Of a DNA stretch of 64,000 nt, positions 8,671-16,602 are shown one piece after another. Each line of letters starts with the position of its first letter. Position 1 is the stretch's first letter. The stretch spans positions 186,001 to 250,000 of the forward strand of contig LT629952.1 of the NCBI GenBank assembly GCA_900104565.1, read 5' to 3'. The translations under genes and the position numbers were made by a program. This stretch comes from Ruminococcaceae bacterium Marseille-P2935. Its GTDB lineage: Bacteria > Bacillota > Clostridia > Oscillospirales > Ruminococcaceae. The notes under the pieces were generated by a model. That model worked only from the letters and a program-made list of their open reading frames with translations, ran no database searches and was not told the origin of the DNA.

Positions 8671-9507
8671 CTAAACCAATTCCTCTTTAATAATACGGCC
8701 CCGGCGCAGAAGCTCTTTCAGCCGGGCGCGGTCCCCTTTGGCAATCGATTCCCTATATTCTGCTAAGTGAGAGATCAGAGTATCTATTTCAAACAGCAGA
8801 TTATCACCATTTTCTAAAAAAAGCTCGCTCCACATCTCTTCATTTAATTTTGCCACCCGGGTAAGGTCTTTAAAGCTGCCCGCGCTGAACCCATCGTGTT
8901 CCTGTGCGGTTGGGCTTTTAATGTAGGCGCTGGAAAGTACATGTGCCAATTGTGAGGTGTAAGCAATAATCCGGTCATGATCCGCAGGAGTCGTGATAAC
9001 CACCCGGCCAAAGCCCAGCTGCAAAAAGAATTCCTTTACCTGTTCCAAAATCTGTTTGGGAGTATCTGAAAAGGGGGTAAGCAGCATACTGCTGCCGGCA
9101 AATAAGGTTGAAATTGCATGGTCAAAACCAGAAAATTCTCTGCCTGCCATGGGGTGCCCACCAATAAAATGGATGCCATGTTTGCAGGCTATAGGGTAAA
9201 CCTTATTACAGACAAACCGTTTTACACCACATAAATCTATGATAACAGCACCTTTGGGCAAGAAAGCGATATTTTGGCCGATATAGTCAACTGCTTGCTG
9301 CGGGTAAAGGCCAATAAACAAATAGTTGCACTTTGCCAGATGATTGGGAGTAAGAACCCCATGAATCGTCCCGGATTTTTCGGCTTTAGCCAGCACAGCT
9401 GCGTCGATATCATAACCGTAAACTCTGTTGGAAGTAAGCTTTACAATGGTTTTGGCAAGAGAGCCGCCCATTAATCCAAGCCCAACAATACCAACTGTTA
9501 TACTCAT
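8671..9507 (-). CDS. tyrA: Prephenate dehydrogenase
   Basis: A 278-residue NAD(P)-dependent enzyme that oxidises prephenate to 4-hydroxyphenylpyruvate, the Tyr precursor. The Rossmann motif GIVGLGLMGGSLA is at residues 6-18, the GGHPMAGREFSG active-site segment follows in the middle, and a helical C-terminal domain contains the HVLSSAYI and GSFKDLTRVA segments. It has no ACT domain, so no Phe/Tyr feedback domain is built in. The longest frame (to 9543) starts inside the shared hairpin; ATG 9507 follows GGAGCATAAAA. It lies 368 bp after aroF. Confidence 0.93.
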   Translation of the reverse strand: MSITVGIVGLGLMGGSLAKTIVKLTSNRVYGYDIDAAVLAKAEKSGTIHGVLTPNHLAKCNYLFIGLYPQQAVDYIGQNIAFLPKGAVIIDLCGVKRFVCNKVYPIACKHGIHFIGGHPMAGREFSGFDHAISTLFAGSSMLLTPFSDTPKQILEQVKEFFLQLGFGRVVITTPADHDRIIAYTSQLAHVLSSAYIKSPTAQEHDGFSAGSFKDLTRVAKLNEEMWSELFLENGDNLLFEIDTLISHLAEYRESIAKGDRARLKELLRRGRIIKEELV

Positions 9508-9548
9508 TTTTATGCTCCATTCCGCCGCTCTGCGTCGGCACAAAATAC
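9508..9548 (-). promoter_or_regulatory. Shared leader motif, tyrA copy, with possible loop pairing
   Basis: The stem GCCG/CGGC (9524-9527 with 9536-9539) encloses a loop containing CTCTGCG (plus-strand 9528-9534). This loop is fully complementary over 7 nt to CGCAGAG at 9571-9577, which itself sits in the loop of a GCTCTTA/TAAGAGC hairpin (9561-9594). Two hairpins could therefore kiss or exchange partners just before the ribosome site. Confidence 0.55.
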
Positions 9549-9875
9549 CGGTGATTGGGTGCTCTTATCACGCAGAGTAAAAAATGGTAAGAGCCTGATT
9601 CCTAATAAATAACAGGGAAGATTAATGAAACAGGGAACGACCCCTCCCTCGGAGGGCTGCATTATGGGGGTATATTACGCTAGTAGCTCTTGCATGTAAT
9701 AACATACTTTTATACGATGCTTAAAATGCAAATTTTATTGCAGAGTTACGCACCCTACGGCGCCGACGCGAAATGAACCGGCCCGTTTTAGCGCTTCATA
9801 TTATAAAAATATGTTGTTTGAAGTACCAAAAGCAAAGCAGACAAAAGGGCTGTATAGGATGAAAGCAGGAACAAA
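9549..9875. other. Leader region between aroF and tyrA
   Basis: It contains the GCTCTTA/TAAGAGC hairpin (9561-9594), a C/G-rich hairpin CCCTCC-CTC-GGAGGG near 9645-9657, and at 9760-9783 a sequence like the shared hairpin stem in the opposite orientation. No gene and no clear intrinsic terminator were seen. Confidence 0.4.
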
Positions 9876-10901
9876 CTATTGCTCCACTTTGCCCATTGAT
9901 TTACCCATATAGGCAACGAGGCCTTTTATGGATTTCATCGTTTCGTCAAACTGTGCAGGGGTAAGCGATTGGGCACCATCTGACAGTGCTTTAGGCGGAT
10001 TATTGTGCACCTCAATCATTAAACCGTCTGCCCCAGCGGCAATGGCTGCCATAGCAAGGGGGTTAACCAGCCATGAGACGCCCGAGGCATGGCTGGGGTC
10101 TACAATAATCGGCAGGTGAGACTTTTCCTTCAGGTAGGGAATTGCAGAAATATCTAAGGTGTTGCGGGTAGCGGTTTCAAAAGTACGAATTCCCCGTTCA
10201 CAAAGAATAACATTGGGGTTTCCACCTGCCATAATGTATTCGGCACTCATTAACAGCTCTTCAATGGTATTTGCCAAACCGCGTTTTAAAAGGATGGGTT
10301 TTTTACAATGCCCCAGTTCTTTTAACAGTTCGAAATTCTGCATGTCCCGTGCACCTACCTGAATTAAATCTACGTCTTCAAATAATTCTAGGTGAGATGC
10401 ACTCATAATTTCGGTGACAATTGGAAGGCCGGTTGCCTCCCTGGCCTTTTTCATTAGCTCCAGGCCTTCTCCGCGCAGGCCCTGGAAGGCGTAGGGAGAG
10501 GTGCGGGGCTTAAAGGCGCCACCCCGAAGCATGGAAGCCCCGGAGCTTTTAACGGCTTTGGCAATATTTATAATTTGATCTTCCCCTTCAATGGAACATG
10601 GGCCTGCCATAACATGAAACATTCCCTCTCCAACCTTTTGACCACGCACATCAATGATAGAATCTAGCGGGTGAAATTTTCTATTAGAGTTTTTATACGG
10701 CTCCTGAATTCTTTTTACAGTTTCTACAATGGGGAGAGACTGAATCATGTCAATATCAATTTTAGAAGTATCTCCTACCAACCCTAAAATTGTGGTGTGT
10801 ACGCCAACGGTGGCCTGCACCTTAATTTCTTGGCTGCCAAGCCAATTTACTAGGTTATCCAGCTGTTTTTTGTCCGCGTTTTGCTTTAAGATAACTACCA
10901 T
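9876..10901 (-). CDS. aroF: 3-deoxy-7-phosphoheptulonate (DAHP) synthase, type I-beta
   Basis: A 341-residue enzyme that condenses PEP with erythrose 4-phosphate, the entry step to aromatic amino acids. Residues 1-75 form the ferredoxin-like regulatory domain typical of the AroA I-beta group. The TIM-barrel follows with AGPCSIEGEDQ, RGGAFKPRTSPYAFQG, GARDMQNFELLKE, LLKRG and VDPSHASG. AGGAGGAAATCATT precedes ATG 10901. It is the first gene of the cluster, and its leader carries a Phe/Tyr-rich peptide plus terminator. Transcription is therefore probably tuned by charged tRNA-Phe or tRNA-Tyr levels. Confidence 0.95.
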   Translation of the reverse strand: MVVILKQNADKKQLDNLVNWLGSQEIKVQATVGVHTTILGLVGDTSKIDIDMIQSLPIVETVKRIQEPYKNSNRKFHPLDSIIDVRGQKVGEGMFHVMAGPCSIEGEDQIINIAKAVKSSGASMLRGGAFKPRTSPYAFQGLRGEGLELMKKAREATGLPIVTEIMSASHLELFEDVDLIQVGARDMQNFELLKELGHCKKPILLKRGLANTIEELLMSAEYIMAGGNPNVILCERGIRTFETATRNTLDISAIPYLKEKSHLPIIVDPSHASGVSWLVNPLAMAAIAAGADGLMIEVHNNPPKALSDGAQSLTPAQFDETMKSIKGLVAYMGKSMGKVEQ

Positions 10902-10963
10902 AATGATTTCCTCCTAAATAAAAGAGCATTTTTTGCTATAATTGAACTTTTGATGGGGAGAGA

Positions 10964-10999
10964 ATAAAAAAACCGGTGCTTTGTTACCAAAGCACCGGC
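10964..10999 (-). terminator. Attenuator terminator of the aroF leader
   Basis: On the minus strand the stem CCGGTGCTTTG-GTAA-CAAAGCACCGG (10973-10998) is followed by seven U. It lies between the leader peptide stop (11041) and the aroF start (10901). An upstream GTACT/AGTAC stem (11000-11025) reaches the base of the terminator and could act as the competing structure. Confidence 0.85.
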
Positions 11000-11040
11000 A
11001 GTACTCACATCGTTTTAGTACCCTAAATCGAGCAAACCTG

Positions 11041-11163
11041 TCATTGAGCGTAAGTTGGCAACAAATTCAAAGAAGAACAGCAAAAAAAGCCTGCGCTAAA
11101 ATAAAAGCCCAAGCTAATAAAGTAAAAGAAATATTTACTTGACAGTGTTCTAATTGAATCCAT
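11041..11163 (-). CDS. Phe/Tyr-rich leader peptide of aroF
   Basis: A 40-codon frame starting at ATG 11163, with GGGAG 7 nt upstream, and ending at TGA 11041. It encodes seven Phe and four Tyr, ten of these eleven within codons 11-27 (core KYFFYF then GFYF then GFF). Such a cluster is what ribosome-stalling leader peptides of phe/tyr operons look like. It begins about 23 nt after the predicted transcription start and is followed by an intrinsic terminator. The expected role is to couple aroF transcription to Phe and Tyr supply. It has no recognisable domain and could only be disputed if the frame were a chance product of T-rich DNA. Confidence 0.75.
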   Translation of the reverse strand: MDSIRTLSSKYFFYFISLGFYFSAGFFCCSSLNLLPTYAQ

Positions 11164-11192
11164 GTCAATACTCCCAAATTCAGTATAGATAG

Positions 11193-11221
11193 AATATAAA
11201 ACAATCAGCAGCCGTTGTCAA
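11193..11221 (-). promoter_or_regulatory. Promoter of the aroF leader
   Basis: TTGACA (11216-11221), a 17-bp spacer and TATATT (11193-11198) on the minus strand match the vegetative consensus in five or six of six positions each. Transcription would start near 11186, giving a short 5' end before the leader peptide. Confidence 0.8.
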
Positions 11222-11799
11222 TAGAAGGGAAGTATTTTGTGAATCTGTCATAAAATACTTCTGACCGTATTGCCATAGATAGATGGTTTGCCCATAACCA
11301 GTTTTGGTTTGTTGTTCGAAATTTGCAGTTTAAAACAAAAAAGATTTATTTTGCAGCAAGCAGTTTTTGGTGGTTTGGGGTATAAAAGGCTATTAAGAAC
11401 CGAATTGGCAGTTGAGTCAGTAGCAGAAAACAGTCGTCCAGTCATATAGAAAATAAGAAAATTAAAACGTGGTTATTTTTTATTGATTTGATAAGCAAAA
11501 ATCTTCTTGCAAGCCCTTATAAATATTTATGACACCATGAGAATATGGCCTGGAATTAAAGAGTTTCGCATATCACCATTTTTTCTTTCCATATTTCCGT
11601 ATATGATGAATCTGTAAAACCGGGCACTATTTTGGCCCCAAGGTATTTTTAATGTTAATTCTATACTCCTCTTTTGCTTTTCATTTCTGTTTTTAGAAAT
11701 AACAAGTACAGGAAACGGGTCCTTTGTAAAATGCTTATTGGATGGAAAGTGCACAAACCTTTATGACATCTTTTCGGTAAATGGTAACTTCACCATATA
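11222..11799. other. Gene-free stretch upstream of the aroF promoter
   Basis: About 580 bp. Two minus frames (11248-11445, 65 codons; 11527-11754, 75 codons from GTG) have no ribosome site of note and no recognisable domain. The second is hydrophilic and could be a decayed gene end. Nothing else stands out. Confidence 0.35.
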
Positions 11800-12822
11800 T
11801 TACGACAAATAACCGATTTCAATTAAAATATTGTGTATTTCATTCGAATTTTCGGGCGAATATGCATAAATAACAGTATTGTTTTTATACATAGCAAAAT
11901 AATAAGCTCCGTTTTGGGTTACAGTAAACATTTTACCGCCGTCAGTTAATTCCGTTTCGTGTTTGGTTTGCTCATTCAATTCCGTATTTTGCAAAATATT
12001 ATATGAAATGCTGTTATATACTCCATCGGTTGATTCACTGTCTGTATATTCATAGAACTCGAATTTGACATTTCCTTTTATACCGGCAGTTACATTTGTA
12101 AGCTTGTTTTCATCATAGAACCAATATGTTGTCGGTATGTTTGCTGTTTCAAAGCCTTTTTTAAGCAAAATGGTATTTACATCATCGAAACTGATATTTT
12201 TTGTATTGATTGTTTGTTCCTTATTATGAGTAGGCTGAATTTCCGAAAATACGCCTGCTATGCCCAAATTAAATCCTATTAGAACTGTCATAAAAAAAGC
12301 ACCGACAATGGTGTAAACAATAATATTTTTCTTTCGGGATTTTCTACCTTCTTCTTTTTCCTTTGTTCGCTTTGCTTCTAGTATTTCCGCCGTTTTTTCA
12401 TCAAGCGGATGGTGTCTCCTGTAAATTCTGCCAGCAACAACAAGTCCGATATTGATTAGGATAAGAATCAGATTACCTATGAAAACATACTTTACTTTGT
12501 CTGAATGATTCGACACCGCGCCATATTCGGCAAGTATAAGCGCCGCAAGTCCAGGTAAAGTACTGATTCCATATAAATATAGTATTTTCCTTGATTTTTC
12601 AGGCTTGGAGCTTTTCTCTGCAAAAAATCGGAAAAGAAACCTTTGCCTTCTTTTTAAGCTGTGCCTTCCGCTCCCAAAAGTTACATGTGAAGTAAATTCT
12701 AAAAATTCCCGGAAAGTGATTCCTGCCAGATTTAGTACCTCTTTAAAAATCCAAAAAGAACAGTATAAATTAAAGGGCAGCAGTATAATTGAAAAGATAA
12801 TGTTAAAAGTTAATTCGACCAT
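11800..12822 (-). CDS. Membrane protein with extracytoplasmic C-terminal domain, family not recognised
   Basis: A 340-residue protein with four hydrophobic segments at about residues 5-25, 85-100, 113-133 and 168-190. A very basic stretch (about 145-167) before the last segment suggests the inside. The polar last 150 residues then lie outside the cell. No enzyme motif is visible. The extracytoplasmic part has alternating short beta-like runs (VKFEFYEYTD, YYFAMYKNNTVIYAYS). AGGAAAGG lies upstream of ATG 12822. Coding looks A+T-rich compared with the aromatic cluster, and the gene is isolated by gaps on both sides, which fits an accessory gene. No function is proposed. Confidence 0.6.
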   Translation of the reverse strand: MVELTFNIIFSIILLPFNLYCSFWIFKEVLNLAGITFREFLEFTSHVTFGSGRHSLKRRQRFLFRFFAEKSSKPEKSRKILYLYGISTLPGLAALILAEYGAVSNHSDKVKYVFIGNLILILINIGLVVAGRIYRRHHPLDEKTAEILEAKRTKEKEEGRKSRKKNIIVYTIVGAFFMTVLIGFNLGIAGVFSEIQPTHNKEQTINTKNISFDDVNTILLKKGFETANIPTTYWFYDENKLTNVTAGIKGNVKFEFYEYTDSESTDGVYNSISYNILQNTELNEQTKHETELTDGGKMFTVTQNGAYYFAMYKNNTVIYAYSPENSNEIHNILIEIGYLS

Positions 12823-13298
12823 AATCTTATTTGCCTTTCCTGAAGCTTCTGTTTCCGATTTTATATTTCTGTAGGTTGTTTTTTATTCTGGCGTTCATTA
12901 TTGTTGCTCTTTTCCAAATTCCAGTTTGTTACCCTGCTTTTATGATAAGTATAACATGCAATTATAAACAAAACTACAATTCCTCCATGCCTATATGCAT
13001 CAACTTTTCAATTTCTATACATCTCTACAGAAAGCTCGGGCATCATTCTGACACCAAATATTCACTCGTATAGTGATTTCATGAAAAGTAATGTTCAAAA
13101 AGTTAACAGATATGTGATTTGTCAGTGTTTTATTGTTGCATCTAGACAGAATACTGTTTTTATTACTTTTACAATTTTTCTTGCTTTTTATAAAAGTGAT
13201 CCAATCTTTTGGTTTATCTTATTAAAAACGGTTGCATACCGGTAGTCTGGTCGTATACAATAGGGTTATAGGTTGGACAAAAGAAAGGTGGATGACAA
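12823..13298. other. AT-rich intergenic region before trxB
   Basis: The divergent gap between the membrane protein and trxB. Apart from the trxB promoter at its right end I see no gene, RNA or terminator. The 80-codon plus frame at 12831-13073 lacks support. Confidence 0.4.
13232..13259 (+). promoter_or_regulatory. Probable trxB promoter
   Basis: TTGCAT (13232-13237) and TATACA (13254-13259) are 16 bp apart, about 40 nt before the trxB start. A likely vegetative promoter with a fair match. Confidence 0.5.
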
Positions 13299-14219
13299 AT
13301 GTTTGATATGATAATTATCGGGGCAGGTACTGCTGGATTAACCGCTGCAATTTATGGGTTGCGGGCAGGACTGAGCGTTGTTGTGTTGGAAGAATTTATT
13401 TACGGTGGACAGATAGCAAATACCCCAGACGTAGAAAACTACCCCGGTATTGAAAAAATTTCTGGTGCTGATTTTGGTATTACCCTCTATGAACAGGCCA
13501 AAAAATATGGTGCCCTAATTAAGTTCGAAGGGGTAAAAAATATAAAATTGACTGGTCAGGTTAAGGAGGTTTCCACCAATAAGACGACCTACCAGGGAAA
13601 AACTGTAATTATTGCAAATGGTGCAAAACGTCGTAAATTAGGCTGCAAAGGAGAAGAGGAATTCTCCGGCCGGGGTGTTTCCTATTGTGCAACTTGTGAT
13701 GGCGCATTCTATAAAGGAAAAGAGGTAGTAATAGTAGGCGGCGGCAATACTGCTGTGGAAGATGCCCTGTTCTTAGCAAACAACTGTCAAAAAGTACATG
13801 TGGTTCATCGCAGAGACAGCTTTCGTGCTTCCCAGGTTTTGGTGGATTCATTAAAAGCACGGGAAAATATTATAATTCATTATGACAGTGTTGTGGAAGA
13901 AATATCAGGCACCAAAAGTGTAGAGCGGGCAATCATTAAAAACTTAAAAGACAATACTGCAACCGAGCTGACCATATCAGGCGTATTTGTGGCAGTTGGA
14001 CTTGAACCGGATAATTCTATCTATCAAAGTGAAATTCTTTTGGATAAAAACGGGTATATTCAAGCTGGTGAAAATTGTAAAACGAATGTGGAGGGTGTTT
14101 ACGCAGCAGGGGATACCCGAACCAAAACCCTGCGTCAGTTGGTAACGGCGGCAGCCGATGGAGCGGTGGCCGCATTTGAAGCCGGAAATTATATCAATCA
14201 GATGCAGATACAGGCATAG
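13299..14219 (+). CDS. trxB: Thioredoxin reductase
   Basis: A 306-residue cytoplasmic flavoprotein that passes electrons to thioredoxin. The FAD-binding GAGTAGLTAA is at residues 8-17, the redox pair Cys130-Ala-Thr-Cys133, the NAD(P)H-binding loop GGGNTAVEDALFL near 147-159, the NADPH-type motif HRRDSFRAS at 170-178 and the C-terminal FAD motif GVYAAGDTR near 266. The HRR motif favours NADPH rather than ferredoxin as donor. AAAGGTGG precedes ATG 13299. No thioredoxin gene is adjacent; a bidirectional terminator separates it from xpt. Confidence 0.93.
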   Translation: MFDMIIIGAGTAGLTAAIYGLRAGLSVVVLEEFIYGGQIANTPDVENYPGIEKISGADFGITLYEQAKKYGALIKFEGVKNIKLTGQVKEVSTNKTTYQGKTVIIANGAKRRKLGCKGEEEFSGRGVSYCATCDGAFYKGKEVVIVGGGNTAVEDALFLANNCQKVHVVHRRDSFRASQVLVDSLKARENIIIHYDSVVEEISGTKSVERAIIKNLKDNTATELTISGVFVAVGLEPDNSIYQSEILLDKNGYIQAGENCKTNVEGVYAAGDTRTKTLRQLVTAAADGAVAAFEAGNYINQMQIQA

Positions 14220-14330
14220 AGCAGTACAGCAAGAGGAGGTATGCTCCGGCTCGAACAGCACTAATCGGCCAATGGCTGCCAATGCCGCCTATTAGCGGTG
14301 TGTTGAAATGTTTGGCTTTTTCTGAATAAG

Positions 14331-14368
14331 AAAAAGGACCATAGGAAAATTTCCTGTGGTCCTTTTTA
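14331..14368. terminator. Bidirectional terminator between trxB and xpt
   Basis: Stem AAAAAGGACCATAGGAAA / TTTCCTGTGGTCCTTTTT with A and T tails, between convergent genes. Confidence 0.88.
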
Positions 14369-14425
14369 TATGTACCTTAACAAGACATGTCTATAAAGTT
14401 ATTTTGTTAGCCGTTCATTATGTGT

Positions 14426-14998
14426 TTAACCAAAATGTACAATGCCGTTTTCGATAGAGTCAATGATTGCCAATGATTCTAATCGAACACCTTTTTCACG
14501 TATAATTTGACCGCCGTCCTGAAAGCCTTTTTCGATCACAATGCCGCATCCCGCAAGCTTAGCGCCTGACTGATTCACAATATCAATCAGCCCCAAAAGA
14601 GCCTGTCCCCGTGCAAGAAAATCGTCAATAATTAGGATTTCATCAGTGGGGGACAAAAATTTATGCGCCACTTGAATATCAAATACAGTTCCCCTGGTAT
14701 AGGATTGTACACGGGAGACAAGCAATTCGCCATCTAAATTTTTGGACTGGCTCTTTTTTGCAAACACCACTGGTATATTGCCAAAATGCTGGGCGGTAAT
14801 TGTAGCAATACCAATGCCGGAAGCCTCAATCGTTAAAATTTTTGTAATATTGCTTGATGCAAAACGGCGACGAAATTCTTCTCCAATTTGATTCAGAAGT
14901 GTGATATCCATTTGATGATTTAAAAAACTACCCACCTTAATAATATTGCCGGGCTTTATGTGCCCATCCTGTAAAATCCGTTGCTTTAACAGTTCCAT
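14426..14998 (-). CDS. xpt: Xanthine phosphoribosyltransferase
   Basis: A 190-residue purine salvage enzyme that makes XMP from xanthine and PRPP. The N-terminal MELLKQRILQDG and length are typical of Xpt. The PRPP-binding loop ILIIDDFLARGQAL is at about residues 122-135, and the EASGIG and VFAKKS segments fit the family. TAGGAG precedes ATG 14998. A purine riboswitch often precedes xpt, but only 53 bp separate it from zupT and none is seen; it may be co-transcribed with zupT. Confidence 0.92.
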   Translation of the reverse strand: MELLKQRILQDGHIKPGNIIKVGSFLNHQMDITLLNQIGEEFRRRFASSNITKILTIEASGIGIATITAQHFGNIPVVFAKKSQSKNLDGELLVSRVQSYTRGTVFDIQVAHKFLSPTDEILIIDDFLARGQALLGLIDIVNQSGAKLAGCGIVIEKGFQDGGQIIREKGVRLESLAIIDSIENGIVHFG

Positions 14999-15051
14999 AA
15001 TTGCTCCTATACATTTTTAAAAAATATATTTTTAATATTCACTAGGTTGTT

Positions 15052-15825
15052 TTAGATTATGTGGGTAAGAAGCATCATGCAGATACCTGCAAATGTGGCA
15101 ATCAGCGCCTGCCGATCGTACCCGTATTGGCGGGAGGAAGGGATTAACTCCTCTATTGCAATATAAACCATAATGCCAGCCACTATAGCAAAAATTGCGC
15201 CTAATACCAGATCGTTAATAAAAGGGCGAAGAACTAAAAAAGCAAGCAGTGCACCGACTGGTTCGGCAACACCCGAAAGAAAGGTGTATTTAAAAGCTTT
15301 TCGCTTGCTTCCAGTAGAATAGTAAATTGGCATTGCAACAGAAATTCCTTCGGGAATATTATGCAAAGCAATTGCAACAGCAATGGAGATACCTAAGGTT
15401 GCGTTATCATAACCTGCCATAAAGGTTGCAATGCCTTCTGGAAAATTATGGAGACCAATTGCCAGAGTAGAGACAAACCCGACGCGAAACAGGTTGTTGT
15501 GGGGGGCTTCTCCTGTCGCTTCGTCAAATTCTTGGTGCGGTACTAGTTTGTCCAGTAATGCTGCCATAAGAATACCGGCAACTAGAAAAACTACCGAAAG
15601 CAATACACCAATTGTTTTACCTCCAGAAGCATTTAAAAGGCCCTGAGCATTGGGGTATAGGTCGGTAAAAGAAACACTGAGCATAACGCCTGCCGCAAAA
15701 CCCAAAGAAATAGTGACCAGTTTTTCGCTATTATTTTTTCTTACAAATACAACCAGAGCCCCTAGCAAGGTGGACATTCCTGCAAGCAGCGAAAGTATCA
15801 GTGCCCGAAAGGTTGGATCGTTCAT
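15052..15825 (-). CDS. zupT: ZIP family metal transporter (ZupT-like)
   Basis: A 257-residue integral membrane protein with about eight helices. Helix IV carries HNFPEG and helix V HNIPEG, the metal-binding histidines of the ZIP family that move zinc and other divalent metals into the cytoplasm. The N-terminal GMSTLLGALVVF and the SFTDLYP segment are typical of the ZupT group. AAGGAGGGCAAAAT precedes ATG 15825. It is 53 bp upstream of xpt on the same strand. The metal it prefers cannot be read from the sequence. Confidence 0.9.
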   Translation of the reverse strand: MNDPTFRALILSLLAGMSTLLGALVVFVRKNNSEKLVTISLGFAAGVMLSVSFTDLYPNAQGLLNASGGKTIGVLLSVVFLVAGILMAALLDKLVPHQEFDEATGEAPHNNLFRVGFVSTLAIGLHNFPEGIATFMAGYDNATLGISIAVAIALHNIPEGISVAMPIYYSTGSKRKAFKYTFLSGVAEPVGALLAFLVLRPFINDLVLGAIFAIVAGIMVYIAIEELIPSSRQYGYDRQALIATFAGICMMLLTHII

Positions 15826-16019
15826 ATTTTGCCCTCCTTTATTTTATCGAAAATTTATATAATGTTATGAAAGTACTGCCAATGAAACCGAAAATAAGCT
15901 GAATTATCAATTGGAAAATATTAAACTTCAATGGTTGAAGTTTAGGTTGACAGTGTGCTGTCTGTCTGTAAATTTGATACAAGATGTAAAGTGGTCATCA
16001 TAGTAGGTGATATTAAACT

Positions 16020-16301
16020 ATTATACCATGAACACGAAGTGTGAATGGTATAATTGGCCATTGCCGTATGGCAGGCCGTAGGAATAAGTATAATAAGCGC
16101 TTTGCGGTTATTATACCATGAACACGAAGTGTGAATGGTATAATTGGCCATTGCCGTATGGCAGGCCTTGAGAATAAGTATAATAAGCGCTTTTGCGGTT
16201 ATTATACCATGAACACGAAGTGTGAATGGTATAATTGGCCATTGCCGTATGGCAGGCCGTAGGAATAAGTATAATAAGCGCTTTGCGGTTATTATACCAT
16301 G
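16020..16301. repeat. 90-bp palindromic tandem repeat, three copies and a partial fourth
   Basis: Units start at 16020, 16110, 16201 and (partial) 16291. Each contains hairpin B (ATTATACCAT/ATGGTATAAT around GAACACGAAGTGTGA), hairpin C (GGCC/GGCC around ATTGCCGTATGGCA) and hairpin A (GTATAATAA/TTATTATAC), which spans the unit junction. Related single elements occur at 18280-18310 and, inverted, at 28963-29066. There are no unique spacers, so it is not a CRISPR array. Confidence 0.9.
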
Positions 16302-16447
16302 TTTTAATAAACAGGAATAGTGATGCTTAGAAATCGCAGATAAGTCTACGAAACATAATTTCTTATTATATGAAGATGGAATCGCAGTGTCATATTGTGC
16401 TGATTCATAATCATCTTTTTGAAAAAAACTAAATTGAATTATATGAT

Positions 16448-16497
16448 AAAAAGAAGGCATAACCTTAAGGCTGAGGCCATGGGTTTTGCCTTCTTTC
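16448..16497 (-). terminator. Terminator downstream of the rRNA methyltransferase gene
   Basis: The minus-strand stem AAAGAAGGCAAAACC / GGTTATGCCTTCTTTTT, followed by a T run, lies about 110 nt after the rlmD stop. The rest of the 15826-16602 gap holds the tandem repeat and no credible gene. Confidence 0.75.
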
Positions 16498-16602
16498 GTT
16501 AAAAACAGGGAAAAACGAAGTCCTCTTTTTATGCGTTGCTTATGCGTTTACTTAGTGCAGTTTATAATAGACATTATTTGATTAGAAAATATAATTTAGC
16601 CT

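Noticed and set aside
10902-11220. T-box leader for aroF
   Set aside because: No T-box sequence (AGGGUGG-ACCGCG type) is present; the leader peptide explains the terminator better.
16020-16301. CRISPR array
   Set aside because: Units are fully repeated with no unique spacers, and no cas genes are near.
15942-16460. 172-codon minus-strand frame with internal repeats
   Set aside because: It merely reads through the 90-bp palindromic DNA repeat; no ribosome site and no protein-like composition.
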